Part shown: one piece after another, positions 52,828 through 60,739 of the stretch
How the letters are laid out: each line of letters opens with the position of its first letter
How positions within the stretch are numbered: the stretch's first letter is position 1
NCBI RefSeq assembly: GCF_032970905.1
Contig: NZ_JAWJZA010000001.1
Origin: Veillonella absiana
Lineage (GTDB): Bacteria; Bacillota; Negativicutes; Veillonellales; Veillonellaceae
Direction: 5' to 3' (one strand)
Length of the DNA stretch: 64,000 nt
The notes under the pieces: generated by a model
The model's database searches: none
The model's input: the letters and a program-made list of their open reading frames with translations, nothing else
What the model was told of the DNA's origin: nothing
Translations under genes and position numbers: made by a program

Positions 52828-53906
52828 TAGAATGGCCCCATACGACTACTAGATTTACTAGTGCTAGTCACATCACCACTCACAACGATTTCATCGCCTT
52901 CGGAAACACCATTGAGAATTTGAATATTTGTATCCCCAGTTAAACCAGTAGAAACAGATGTTCTTGTTGGTTGACCATTTTTAATAACATACACGTATTC
53001 CCCTTGTTTATCAGTACGAACAGCTGTCATTGGTACAACCAAAATATCCTTTTGTTCATCCCCATAAATGGTTGCACGCGCAGTCATTGTAGGAAGGAAG
53101 TTATCTGCAATATCCGATGGAATTTGAACTTTTACAGTATAGTACACTACGCTAGAGCTAGTAGTACCCATTTCACCTTTTGTACCTTTAGCAATTTGAG
53201 ATACGTAACCAGTAAATGTTTTACCTGGTTGAGAGTCAACTGTAAAATCCACTTTAGAACCAGAGCGAATATTACCGATATCAGTTTCATCAACAGTTAA
53301 ATAAATTTCTAAATTTGATAAATCAGCGATTGTGGCAATAACCATTTGTGTGGAAATACCAGTACTAATAGTTTGACCAGCTTTCAACGGTGTACCAATA
53401 ATAGTACCCGTCATTGGCGCTGTAATCGTTGCATCAGATAAATTCGCTACTGCGCTATCATATGTTGCTTTTGCTTGTTCATATGTAGATACTGCTGTGT
53501 CATAAGTTTGACGAGCAATTGCATCTTGCGCAGCTAATGTAGCATAACGATTCATATCTTTTTCAGCATTATCCATTGCTGATTTTGCACGGTCTACGGT
53601 AGCTTGCATGGAACGCATATCAAGGTAAGCAATGACTTGACCTTCCGTAACTTGGTCATTTTCTTTCACCAACACAGATTCCAATTTACCCGCTACATTT
53701 GTGGAAATATCAACATAGTTTACTGGGTTAATCGTACCCGTAGCACTAATCAAGGTTTTAACAGTACCTTTTTCTACTTTACCAGTTGTATATTGGGTTT
53801 TTGTTTGTGTTGTATTCGTGTGCATGTAATAATACGTGCCTCCACCAATAACACATATGGCAAGTGCAGCTGCCACTATTTTTGAACGATATTTATTAAA
53901 ATCCAA
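52827..53906 (-). CDS. MacA-like membrane-fusion (HlyD-family) adaptor
   Basis: The 359-residue adaptor has one N-terminal membrane segment (about 10-28), a lipoyl half-motif, an alpha-helical hairpin (about 90-145), the returning lipoyl half with APMTGTIIGTPLKAGQ, a beta-barrel domain (about 190-270) and a membrane-proximal domain. In diderms it bridges the MacB permease to an outer-membrane TolC-type channel; no such channel gene is in the window. The likely start is TTG at 53906 after AAGGAG. First gene of the three-gene exporter operon. Confidence 0.92.
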   Translation of the reverse strand: MDFNKYRSKIVAAALAICVIGGGTYYYMHTNTTQTKTQYTTGKVEKGTVKTLISATGTINPVNYVDISTNVAGKLESVLVKENDQVTEGQVIAYLDMRSMQATVDRAKSAMDNAEKDMNRYATLAAQDAIARQTYDTAVSTYEQAKATYDSAVANLSDATITAPMTGTIIGTPLKAGQTISTGISTQMVIATIADLSNLEIYLTVDETDIGNIRSGSKVDFTVDSQPGKTFTGYVSQIAKGTKGEMGTTSSSVVYYTVKVQIPSDIADNFLPTMTARATIYGDEQKDILVVPMTAVRTDKQGEYVYVIKNGQPTRTSVSTGLTGDTNIQILNGVSEGDEIVVSGDVTSTSKSSSRMGPF

Positions 53907-53990
53907 TGTTCTATAACTCCTTTTTGTATAAACCCCTAAATTTTATCTATAGTTTACGTTTCCCTGGTGAAAGTAACATGAACTGGTAAA

Positions 53991-54950
53991 TTAACTACTA
54001 AGTATAGATACTAATTCGTACTGCTCTTCTTGAATTGGATACGTGATTTCTTTAGCCTCTTTATATGGTAACGCTCGCAATGCACCATCTACATAGCCAA
54101 TAATCCGATTATCTCGACCATCTAATAACGCATCAATAGCCAATTCACTCATGCGAGCAGCCATAATAGCATCCATAGCGCTAGGAGCACCACCACGCTG
54201 TAAGTAACCTAATACAGTAACACTAGGATCTAAATATGTATTTGCTTTTATAAAGTCACTCACTTCGTAACTATTATAAGCACCTTCGGCTACAATAATA
54301 ACACTATACGTTTTGCCATTACGATGTGTTTCATTTAAACGCTCACATACTTCTGTCAAAGGCAATGGGTGCTCAGGTAACAAAACAATCTCAGCACCAC
54401 AAGCAAGTCCTGATTGTAATGCAATATGACCCGCATGACGTCCCATGACCTCTACAATAGCTACACGCTCATGAGCACTAGACGTATCTCTAATTTTTCC
54501 AACACATTGAACCACTGTATTTACAGCAGTGTCAAAACCAATCGTATATTGTGTGCCCCCCATATCATTATCAATGGTACATGGAATTGTTATCGTAGAC
54601 ATCCCCAAATTAGTCAACGCTTGAGCTCCTGCCATAGATCCATCCCCGCCAATAACCACGAGATGATCAATATCATATTGTCTTAAAATTCTATAGGCTT
54701 CTTGTTGTACTTGTGGATTCTTAAATTCTGGAAAACGCGCAGTTTTAAGGTAGGTCCCCCCAGTGGTAATAATCCCTCCTACATCACGTCGTAATAAAGG
54801 TTTAATCTCTTCATTTAAAATACCTTCATAGCCCCGTTCAATACCAAAGACATTAAATCCCTCATGAATTGCCTTTCTTGTGATTGCTCTTATGGCTGCA
54901 TTCATGCCAGGTGCGTCTCCTCCGCTTGTTAAAACGGCTAGATTTTTCAT
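53991..54950 (-). CDS. pfkA: 6-phosphofructokinase
   Basis: The 319-residue ATP-type phosphofructokinase has GGDAPGMNAAIR near the N-terminus, RGYEGI, GGDGSMAGAQALT, the catalytic TIDND, MGRHAGHIAL and LGYLQRGGAPSAMDA. It makes fructose 1,6-bisphosphate. The ATG at 54950 lies 6 bases after AGAAGGTG; a GTG three codons upstream is part of that site. The first 89 bases overlap the 3' end of the shikimate kinase frame out of phase. Veillonella is reported to use little sugar, but ribose and fructose routes still need this enzyme. Confidence 0.96.
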   Translation of the reverse strand: MKNLAVLTSGGDAPGMNAAIRAITRKAIHEGFNVFGIERGYEGILNEEIKPLLRRDVGGIITTGGTYLKTARFPEFKNPQVQQEAYRILRQYDIDHLVVIGGDGSMAGAQALTNLGMSTITIPCTIDNDMGGTQYTIGFDTAVNTVVQCVGKIRDTSSAHERVAIVEVMGRHAGHIALQSGLACGAEIVLLPEHPLPLTEVCERLNETHRNGKTYSVIIVAEGAYNSYEVSDFIKANTYLDPSVTVLGYLQRGGAPSAMDAIMAARMSELAIDALLDGRDNRIIGYVDGALRALPYKEAKEITYPIQEEQYELVSILSS

Positions 54951-55599
54951 ATCCTTCACCTTCTTTATGTTGTTGAATTGATTTCGATGGAATTAAATTT
55001 GATTGGATTGACTTTGCTTTTATATCTAATGATTTTGACTTCTTCGGCTTACTATCCAGTTTACGAGTCTTAAACAAAACCTCTTCATTATAGAAAACAT
55101 CTTCAATGACTTGCATCAGATCTTCAGTACGACCATTTGTAGTATCTAGTACATAATCGCACTTTTTATATACTGGTTTCCATAATTGCATCATGCTATG
55201 TACGTACCCAGATACATCATCATAATCCATAGTAGGTCGTTTCCCAATCTTACGATTAACACGACTCACAATTCTAAATTGTGCCGCTCTAATACCTATA
55301 ATATAAGAATATTTTCGTAATGCTCGTAATGTTTTTAATTCAATAGGGAAATTTCCCCCTACAGAGATAACAGCTTCATGGTACATAGATACTTTTTTTA
55401 GTACATCTAGTTCCGCTTTTTTAAAAGCTTTTTCCCCGATTTTTTTAAATATTTCAGCAATGGGCAACCCAAATCGTCCTTCTAATACCCGATCAGTATC
55501 TACAAATTGCCAATTCTTCATTTCAGCCAAATTCCGACCAAAATGACTTTTACCGCTGCCCATAGAACCGATCAAAATAATGTTTCTTTTGATAATCAT
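54862..55599 (-). CDS. aroK: Shikimate kinase-like protein with a long C-terminal tail
   Basis: Residues 1-170 match shikimate kinase: P-loop GSMGSGKSHFG (10-20), FVDTDRVLE with the shikimate-binding Asp-Arg, GGN in SVGGNFP where GGG is usual, and lid KRPTMD. This enzyme phosphorylates shikimate in aromatic amino acid synthesis. The protein is 245 residues, 70 longer than normal. The tail is Lys/Ser/Arg-rich, and the last 30 codons overlap pfkA in another frame. The changed GG-G and tail leave open whether it is a shikimate kinase or a related small-molecule kinase. It lies between the pilus locus and pfkA. Confidence 0.75.
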   Translation of the reverse strand: MIIKRNIILIGSMGSGKSHFGRNLAEMKNWQFVDTDRVLEGRFGLPIAEIFKKIGEKAFKKAELDVLKKVSMYHEAVISVGGNFPIELKTLRALRKYSYIIGIRAAQFRIVSRVNRKIGKRPTMDYDDVSGYVHSMMQLWKPVYKKCDYVLDTTNGRTEDLMQVIEDVFYNEEVLFKTRKLDSKPKKSKSLDIKAKSIQSNLIPSKSIQQHKEGEGYEKSSRFNKRRRRTWHECSHKSNHKKGNS

Positions 55600-55664
55600 G
55601 ACTCTTTTTCTTACCCTTCATATACATTTATCTTTTATTTTACTACATATTAATAGTCTTGAAA

Positions 55665-55739
55665 ATAAAAAGAGAGTGTATCTCAAGATATTTCTGTGGT
55701 CTTGCTCTTACAGAAAATCTATCTTAATATACACTCTCT
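55665..55739 (-). terminator. Long hairpin after the pilus locus
   Basis: A 69-base imperfect palindrome (AGAGAGTGTAT ... ATACACTCTCT with further paired blocks AAGATA/TATCTT and TTTCTGT/ACAGAAA) is followed on the minus strand by TTTTTATTTT, just after the pilO stop. It probably terminates the pilus transcript. It is longer than other terminators here and may be a small repeat element. Confidence 0.75.
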
Positions 55740-55757
55740 ATGTTTATATGTATACAT

Positions 55758-56312
55758 TTATCCATAAACTCGCACTGTTACATATAAGGATTTCCCCTTA
55801 ATTTCCATAGATTGAATAGACACCACTCCGTATATTATTTGTGCGTTCAATTCATCAATACATTGAAGAATATCCATTAGTTCCCCTATCAATTCAATTT
55901 CCATAGCACTATGAAACTGATGAGTAGTGATATGTTCAGTACGATTATCCATGGGTAAATCTCTTGTCCCTACAACTACTATAGGATATTTCTTTATTAT
56001 CATCATAACATGAGAAGTCATACTGTGTGCTGACTCCTGTTGACTCTTAAAATACTTAATAGTCTTTGCTTCCTTAGAATTTACAAGAATTCTTTTCTCT
56101 TCGTAATCACCTTTTACGACTAGCCACTCTTGATATAGTGCCGAATACTGTTGATGGAAATAAACCATTCCTACCAAACCAATGGCAACAATGAAGCACC
56201 AACAACCAATAGCTAAATACACCGTTTTAATCGGTACGGGAATTATCTCGACGATGTCCTTCCAAATGAAAGCCCACCATCTCAGAGTTCTTTGGAGCAT
56301 CTTGTTTTCCAT
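55758..56312 (-). CDS. PilO-like pilus alignment protein
   Basis: The 184-residue protein has an N-terminal basic segment, one membrane helix (about 30-52), a coiled region and a small C-terminal alpha/beta domain (MEIELIGELMDILQCIDELN), the build of PilO. In type IV pilus machines PilM, PilN and PilO form the inner-membrane alignment complex, and pilM and pilN are directly upstream. Sequence similarity is weak, so the call rests mostly on order and topology. The ATG at 56312 follows AAGGGG by 11 bases. Overlaps pilN by 86 bases. Confidence 0.65.
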   Translation of the reverse strand: MENKMLQRTLRWWAFIWKDIVEIIPVPIKTVYLAIGCWCFIVAIGLVGMVYFHQQYSALYQEWLVVKGDYEEKRILVNSKEAKTIKYFKSQQESAHSMTSHVMMIIKKYPIVVVGTRDLPMDNRTEHITTHQFHSAMEIELIGELMDILQCIDELNAQIIYGVVSIQSMEIKGKSLYVTVRVYG

Positions 56313-56775
56313 GTATATCATAACCCCTTAAATATCCCATCAGCTTTTGTTTAAATGTATCATACACTTGTATATTCAACACTTGTCCATCAATAGAAAA
56401 AGACTTTTCATTTGCTATGATTTTTGTAAAGCTTATCTGTTGCTGTGGATGATTCAACTGATTAGCACTATCTAATAATACCATTATCAAATGACGATTC
56501 TGCCCATACATAGGCTTCAGTATCTCCCGTTCTATTAACTTTAGCTTTTGGAGCTCATGTTGTAACTGAATATATTCTGTGTTTGCTTGAATATTAGCCA
56601 TATTCGTAACTAATGTATTGTATGTCCAGTAATCATATAAAAATCCTCCTAGAATTGAAATAGCAAATACTGATATACAAGTAATCCCAACTAAAACCCA
56701 ATACCTATACCTATGAAACCATAATCGCATTTGAATGGGGCGTTTTAGTAAATTAATCATCGTATCAGCTTTCAT
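56227..56775 (-). CDS. PilN-like pilus assembly protein
   Basis: The 182-residue protein has a short cytoplasmic N-terminus (INLLKRP, the conserved PilN segment that binds PilM), a membrane helix (about 25-48), a coiled coil and a C-terminal domain. The NLL-P N-terminus is the clearest link to PilN. Start at 56775, 5 bases after GGGGG. The 86-base overlap with the downstream gene is long for this genome. Confidence 0.72.
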   Translation of the reverse strand: MKADTMINLLKRPIQMRLWFHRYRYWVLVGITCISVFAISILGGFLYDYWTYNTLVTNMANIQANTEYIQLQHELQKLKLIEREILKPMYGQNRHLIMVLLDSANQLNHPQQQISFTKIIANEKSFSIDGQVLNIQVYDTFKQKLMGYLRGYDIHGKQDAPKNSEMVGFHLEGHRRDNSRTD

Positions 56776-56820
56776 ATCGGCCCCCATTTATATCAATCAA
56801 ACAAATGGTAAATATATTAT

Positions 56821-57666
56821 CTATCGACTTGGTAATACATAATCTAAGCCTCTAATGACTAGACCTAGCGCCATATCCCAATGTATATCTCCACTTTGAA
56901 AATTTTCCTTAGCACGATCTACTATTTGCACATCTGCAGTCTCCATTAAACCATATTCCTCCTCAATAGCATGGATATCATATTGAGTTTCCTCAGCTAA
57001 CTCTTCTATTCCATATATTTTTACCCCCTGTACCTCTTCTATACCGTAAGTTTGTAAATGACTTTCCAACTCATTGATACTTGCAACAATTGCAGGCCCA
57101 TTAGCATCAACTTGACTCTCCATTATACAAACCCCTTTCCACCACGCGTATAAATGAACAGAGTCACCTTGTACTTCCCCTAAAATAAATCCATTGCGAT
57201 GAGTGTACAAGTATATTAATGGACTTGGCCAATAATCAATAATTTTTACACGTATATGAGATAATAAAATACCTATATTTACATCATCTAGATCTTCGGT
57301 TTTAAGTGCTGCTACATACAAATATTTTTGTCCCATATCATCAATACGCAAACAATAATCATAGGTATAGATTTTAGTGTCCCATCCTGTTATATCCTCT
57401 AAATTCCAACGCAAAAACTCTTCAAAGTCTACCTCTTTAGCCACACCAACCATGCACTTTTGCGTATCCATCTGTGCTACAATACCAAAACGCTCGCCGT
57501 CTAGAGAGTTTTGTTTTATAAATCGATGCAAGTCATGACCGCGATCAGTGGTTCTATCCATAGAGTATGCATCCGTAATGAGCAAAACCCCTTCTTCAAT
57601 ATGACCTGTAACACCTATAATACAATCTGTATCTATGCAAATACCTGTAAACGTTCTTCCACTCAT
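56821..57666 (-). CDS. PilM-like actin-fold protein
   Basis: The 281-residue cytoplasmic protein has the start of an actin-like ATPase (GICIDTDCIIGVTG) and the PilM-like ending HWDMALGLVIRGL. The middle is strongly diverged and canonical phosphate loops are weak. PilM binds the PilN N-terminus, and pilN and pilO follow. The ATG follows AGAGAGG. Call depends on order plus the C-terminal motif. Confidence 0.7.
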   Translation of the reverse strand: MSGRTFTGICIDTDCIIGVTGHIEEGVLLITDAYSMDRTTDRGHDLHRFIKQNSLDGERFGIVAQMDTQKCMVGVAKEVDFEEFLRWNLEDITGWDTKIYTYDYCLRIDDMGQKYLYVAALKTEDLDDVNIGILLSHIRVKIIDYWPSPLIYLYTHRNGFILGEVQGDSVHLYAWWKGVCIMESQVDANGPAIVASINELESHLQTYGIEEVQGVKIYGIEELAEETQYDIHAIEEEYGLMETADVQIVDRAKENFQSGDIHWDMALGLVIRGLDYVLPSR

Positions 57667-57708
57667 AACAACCTCTCTAATATCTATCCATACAATTTAT
57701 TAAACACC

Positions 57709-57732
57709 CTTACTTTTACTCTTACTCTTACT
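57709..57732. repeat. Four tandem YTTACT hexamers upstream of pilM
   Basis: CTTACT TTTACT CTTACT CTTACT is a short microsatellite 43 bases before the pilM start, in the 116-base gap in the pilus operon. No promoter is evident beside it. Confidence 0.7.
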
Positions 57733-57782
57733 TCAGCTATTAGTTAGTGCACTGTAATCTTCAATGAATTTTATAATATCTA

Positions 57783-58190
57783 CTAATAGGGGAATATAGA
57801 GTCTATAACTAGCTGTTGACGCTCTTTATCCAAATGAAATACTACTTTAGAACGAGCCGAACAATGACGTGCTTTATTAATAGAATGAACAATAATATGT
57901 GATTCATTCGCCTCATATAAAGGGCGTTTAATATAAATTTTTTCAGACTCTGTTTCAATCAAAGGAATTTCTTGTCCCTTTTGAATTTGACCTCCCTCAT
58001 GGATATACATAACAAACCACATTGCCCCTCTTTCAGCCCCATACTTAGCTTGTACTAAATCTAATTCTTTTTGAGTCATCTCTACTTGTGACTGTGTCAG
58101 TACCAGTAATGTACTCCCGGTCACTAAAAATAACATCATAGTAATAAGTACTACATAAGAAATCATCCCTTCTTGTCGATTATTAGACAT
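57783..58190 (-). CDS. Minor pilus protein, PilX/GspK-like
   Basis: The 135-residue protein begins NNRQEGMISYVVL, a class III (type IV pilin) leader with Gly before Met, then a hydrophobic helix (about 9-32). The usual Glu at mature position 5 is absent. Its place as the last minor pilin gene and the KYGAERGAMWFV stretch resemble PilX/GspK N-termini. In type II secretion GspK, which also lacks Glu5, caps the tip. Related gene order supports a tip role here, by inference. Confidence 0.6.
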   Translation of the reverse strand: MSNNRQEGMISYVVLITMMLFLVTGSTLLVLTQSQVEMTQKELDLVQAKYGAERGAMWFVMYIHEGGQIQKGQEIPLIETESEKIYIKRPLYEANESHIIVHSINKARHCSARSKVVFHLDKERQQLVIDSIFPY

Positions 58191-58221
58191 AAAAATTCCT
58201 CATTTCTATATGGTTATTATT

Positions 58222-58797
58222 TCAATCTACCCTATACCATATATAGTCCGGAAATACAGCAGCATCAACCACATATTGACTTTTACCACCTTGACCTGGA
58301 ATAAAGAATGTTTTTCCCTTATGAATTCGATTATTAACAACCCAGTTCATATATACTACATTATGATCATCCATAGAAAAGGGGTGTTTCTTATATTCAA
58401 CGATTCTTTTATCTAATACATTTGTAATGCGACTACCGCTCAAAGGTTGAATATCTCCATCTGATAGCTCTCTATATAATGCGTCTCGTGAAACCACCCA
58501 CTGCCAAAGCATAGGGCCCTGCGATACTAACCGTTGACCAAATTGTTGAATTACAATATTTCTAGAATTATGCTTCACTCGTCCAGCTATATGTATGCGT
58601 GTATATCTACCATCCTCCATAACGGCTATGTCTTCTCTAATTTTATGATTCCACAAATATAAATAAGACAAATATTGTAATATGCACAAAGTCACAATAC
58701 TAATTATTACACCAGTAATCATCAATTGGACCAATATAAAACCATCTATCGATTTAGTGTTTACTAGTTTTTGGTAATAAATAGGTAGAAGCTTCAT
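58222..58797 (-). CDS. Minor pilin, PilW-like
   Basis: The 191-residue protein has the leader ending KSIDG, then FILVQLMITGVIISIV, a pilin helix with Gln instead of Glu at mature position 5, and a beta-rich C-terminal domain. The ATG at 58797 lies 6 bases after GGAGTGG. It overlaps the upstream minor pilin gene by 44 bases. Confidence 0.7.
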   Translation of the reverse strand: MKLLPIYYQKLVNTKSIDGFILVQLMITGVIISIVTLCILQYLSYLYLWNHKIREDIAVMEDGRYTRIHIAGRVKHNSRNIVIQQFGQRLVSQGPMLWQWVVSRDALYRELSDGDIQPLSGSRITNVLDKRIVEYKKHPFSMDDHNVVYMNWVVNNRIHKGKTFFIPGQGGKSQYVVDAAVFPDYIWYRVD

Positions 58798-59194
58798 AAA
58801 CAACCACTCCATCTTTCATTGCTTGCACTGTATACTGCAACATTCCTATATGATTTACCTCCACCGATTTCACATTAGATTTATAAGTAATCCCATCAAG
58901 AACCTGCATATCCGATGCTATTTCACCAGTATCAAATCTACTGTTTCCAATATTTAAATTTCCAATGCTCTTTGAATAAAAATATTCTGCTTTTCCTACT
59001 TCTAATTGATTTGAAACCTGTTGCAATACTTTATCATTGATATATGCTTCACGAATTCCAGTTGTACAGTAGTTATAAATCATAAAAATATATGGAATCA
59101 TAATCATAAACAACGTTACACCTACCAGTGTATCTTCATATAGAAATCCATCATTATGTTGGCATCCAACCTTATGTATCCTAGTGCTCTGCAT
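58754..59194 (-). CDS. Minor pilin, PilV-like
   Basis: The 146-residue protein has a leader ending HNDG, then FLYEDTLVGVTLFMIMIPYIF: acid residues at mature positions 4 and 5 (Glu, Asp) and a hydrophobic helix. The globular part is small and beta-rich. Start at 59194, 10 bases after GGGAG, chosen over the ATG at 59203, which is too close to it. Overlaps the fimT-like gene by 14 bases. Confidence 0.7.
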   Translation of the reverse strand: MQSTRIHKVGCQHNDGFLYEDTLVGVTLFMIMIPYIFMIYNYCTTGIREAYINDKVLQQVSNQLEVGKAEYFYSKSIGNLNIGNSRFDTGEIASDMQVLDGITYKSNVKSVEVNHIGMLQYTVQAMKDGVVVYEASTYLLPKTSKH

Positions 59195-59660
59195 CAGTAC
59201 CATGCTCCCAACGTATTCGACCAGTTGTCTTAGAAATCCAAATATGATTCACCTTTTTAATTCTTGTATCTCTCAGTTTAATATGACTTTCACTAGCAGG
59301 AAGACCCGAACTATGAAACGTCACCTCTGTAGCTAAGCCAGAATTTTCAATATATGGAGGAAATATATATTCAGAGCCAGGTACAGTACTAGCTCGTTCA
59401 AGCCAAAATGAATGATCTTTATGAATCATCATAAATGGACGGTTTAATCCTTCTGATCGATAACCTAACATATTCATCATCTGCACCTGTTTAATTTCAG
59501 CTACTAATTGCTCCGTTGTCGTATCCAATTCTTTGCGGTTCTGACTCGATTCTGCTACTCCAGTAATCACAATAGTGCACAATATACTTATGATAGCCAA
59601 AGCCATCATCCATTCCACCAATACAAAACCAGATATCCACGTACTATGAAATTTATTCAT
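59181..59660 (-). CDS. Minor pilin, FimT/GspH-like
   Basis: The 159-residue prepilin has the leader ending STWISG, then FVLVEWMMALAIISIL with Glu5, and a C-terminal domain with the GspH/FimT pattern (SGLPASESHIKLRD, IWISKTTGRIRW). These proteins initiate or prime pilus assembly. The ATG at 59660 follows GGTGAG. Confidence 0.82.
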   Translation of the reverse strand: MNKFHSTWISGFVLVEWMMALAIISILCTIVITGVAESSQNRKELDTTTEQLVAEIKQVQMMNMLGYRSEGLNRPFMMIHKDHSFWLERASTVPGSEYIFPPYIENSGLATEVTFHSSGLPASESHIKLRDTRIKKVNHIWISKTTGRIRWEHGTDAEH

Positions 59661-59665
59661 AGCGC

Positions 59666-60196
59666 TCACCACAATACAGTAATATACGCACTCAAACAAA
59701 GAAATGGACCAAAAGGCACCCTTTGGGATAGGATAATTGATTTGGTGCTACATGCATATTGATATATGAGATAGAGTGTGCCAATAATAAAGGAAAGGCC
59801 GAACATAAGCCATACGCCTTCTACAGTTTGCCATAGTGCCAATGCTCCAAACCACTTGATATCACCCCAACCAAATCCACCTCGACTGAGAATTCGTAAG
59901 AGGTAACACAAAAGCATTATCACCAAAGACATTAAACCTGTAATAGCAAGCCATCGTCCCTGACCATAAGAATATAGCAAGCCTACAAGACCTAAGAGTA
60001 TAGCGCCTTCATCGGGTAAAATATAATATCGCTTATCGATGGTAGCCCCCCATACTAGTACGATTGTGAATATAAGAAGCTGAATGACGATTATACCGTC
60101 CCCGTATCGGTCACAAAGCCATAGAACATATCCTAACACCCCTAACAAATACCATATCTGTTGATATCTTTTGATCCAGTTTCTTTGTTTAAACAT
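59666..60196 (-). CDS. Compact prepilin peptidase (A24)
   Basis: The 176-residue polytopic protein has about five or six membrane segments and the two aspartate motifs of A24 peptidases: Asp in WGATIDKRYYILPDE and the GxGD form GFGWGDIKWF. It cuts prepilin leaders after the glycine. It lacks the N-terminal methylase domain with CxxC pairs found in standard PilD/ComC, so pilins may be unmethylated or another protein does it. Neighbours are its substrates. Confidence 0.88.
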   Translation of the reverse strand: MFKQRNWIKRYQQIWYLLGVLGYVLWLCDRYGDGIIVIQLLIFTIVLVWGATIDKRYYILPDEGAILLGLVGLLYSYGQGRWLAITGLMSLVIMLLCYLLRILSRGGFGWGDIKWFGALALWQTVEGVWLMFGLSFIIGTLYLIYQYACSTKSIILSQRVPFGPFLCLSAYITVLW

Positions 60197-60253
60197 ATCA
60201 CTGACCTTCTCTTAAACTGCAAAAATCACATTGTGTTCCTATGTGTTAGACTA

Positions 60254-60691
60254 TTATTGTCCATCCGAACTTTTAACAACAACAGATTTACTAGTATTTC
60301 CATCTACTGCTTCATAACTAATCGTATAGTTACCTCCTTTAGGTGTTTTGACATTTTCTGTTAAATAGCCTTCTTTATAGAGATTTTCTACTGTTGGTGG
60401 TGTATCTACATTGCGATCAATCATGTACAGTTGGGTAGCATTTTTGATGATTTGCATATCTGCCACTTCTTTAGCAGATTTAGCTTTATCCGCAGCTGAC
60501 ATAAATTGTGGCATTGCAATGCCTGCTAATATTGCAATAACGGCCACTACAACCATCAATTCAACGAGTGTAAACCCCTGTTTACTTTTATGCTGTCCTT
60601 GTACCATACGCGATTCCCATGCACGGATATAATGAATCACAGAATCTACACCTTGTTTCACATAGCTATTCATAGTATTAATGTTTAACAT
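60254..60691 (-). CDS. Major type IV pilin
   Basis: The mature protein begins after KQG with FTLVELMVVVAVIAILAGIAMPQFM: N-Phe, Glu5 and the pilin helix, then a globular domain of about 80 residues without a cysteine pair. From the ATG at 60691 the leader is about 39 residues, long for a class III signal. Other in-frame starts (ATG at 60664 or 60607, GTG at 60700) are possible; none has a good ribosome site. It lies before the peptidase and after pilC. Confidence 0.85.
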   Translation of the reverse strand: MLNINTMNSYVKQGVDSVIHYIRAWESRMVQGQHKSKQGFTLVELMVVVAVIAILAGIAMPQFMSAADKAKSAKEVADMQIIKNATQLYMIDRNVDTPPTVENLYKEGYLTENVKTPKGGNYTISYEAVDGNTSKSVVVKSSDGQ

Positions 60692-60739
60692 ATTGAACAC
60701 TCAACTTTCTTTTACTAAAGAATATCTTCTTAACACACA

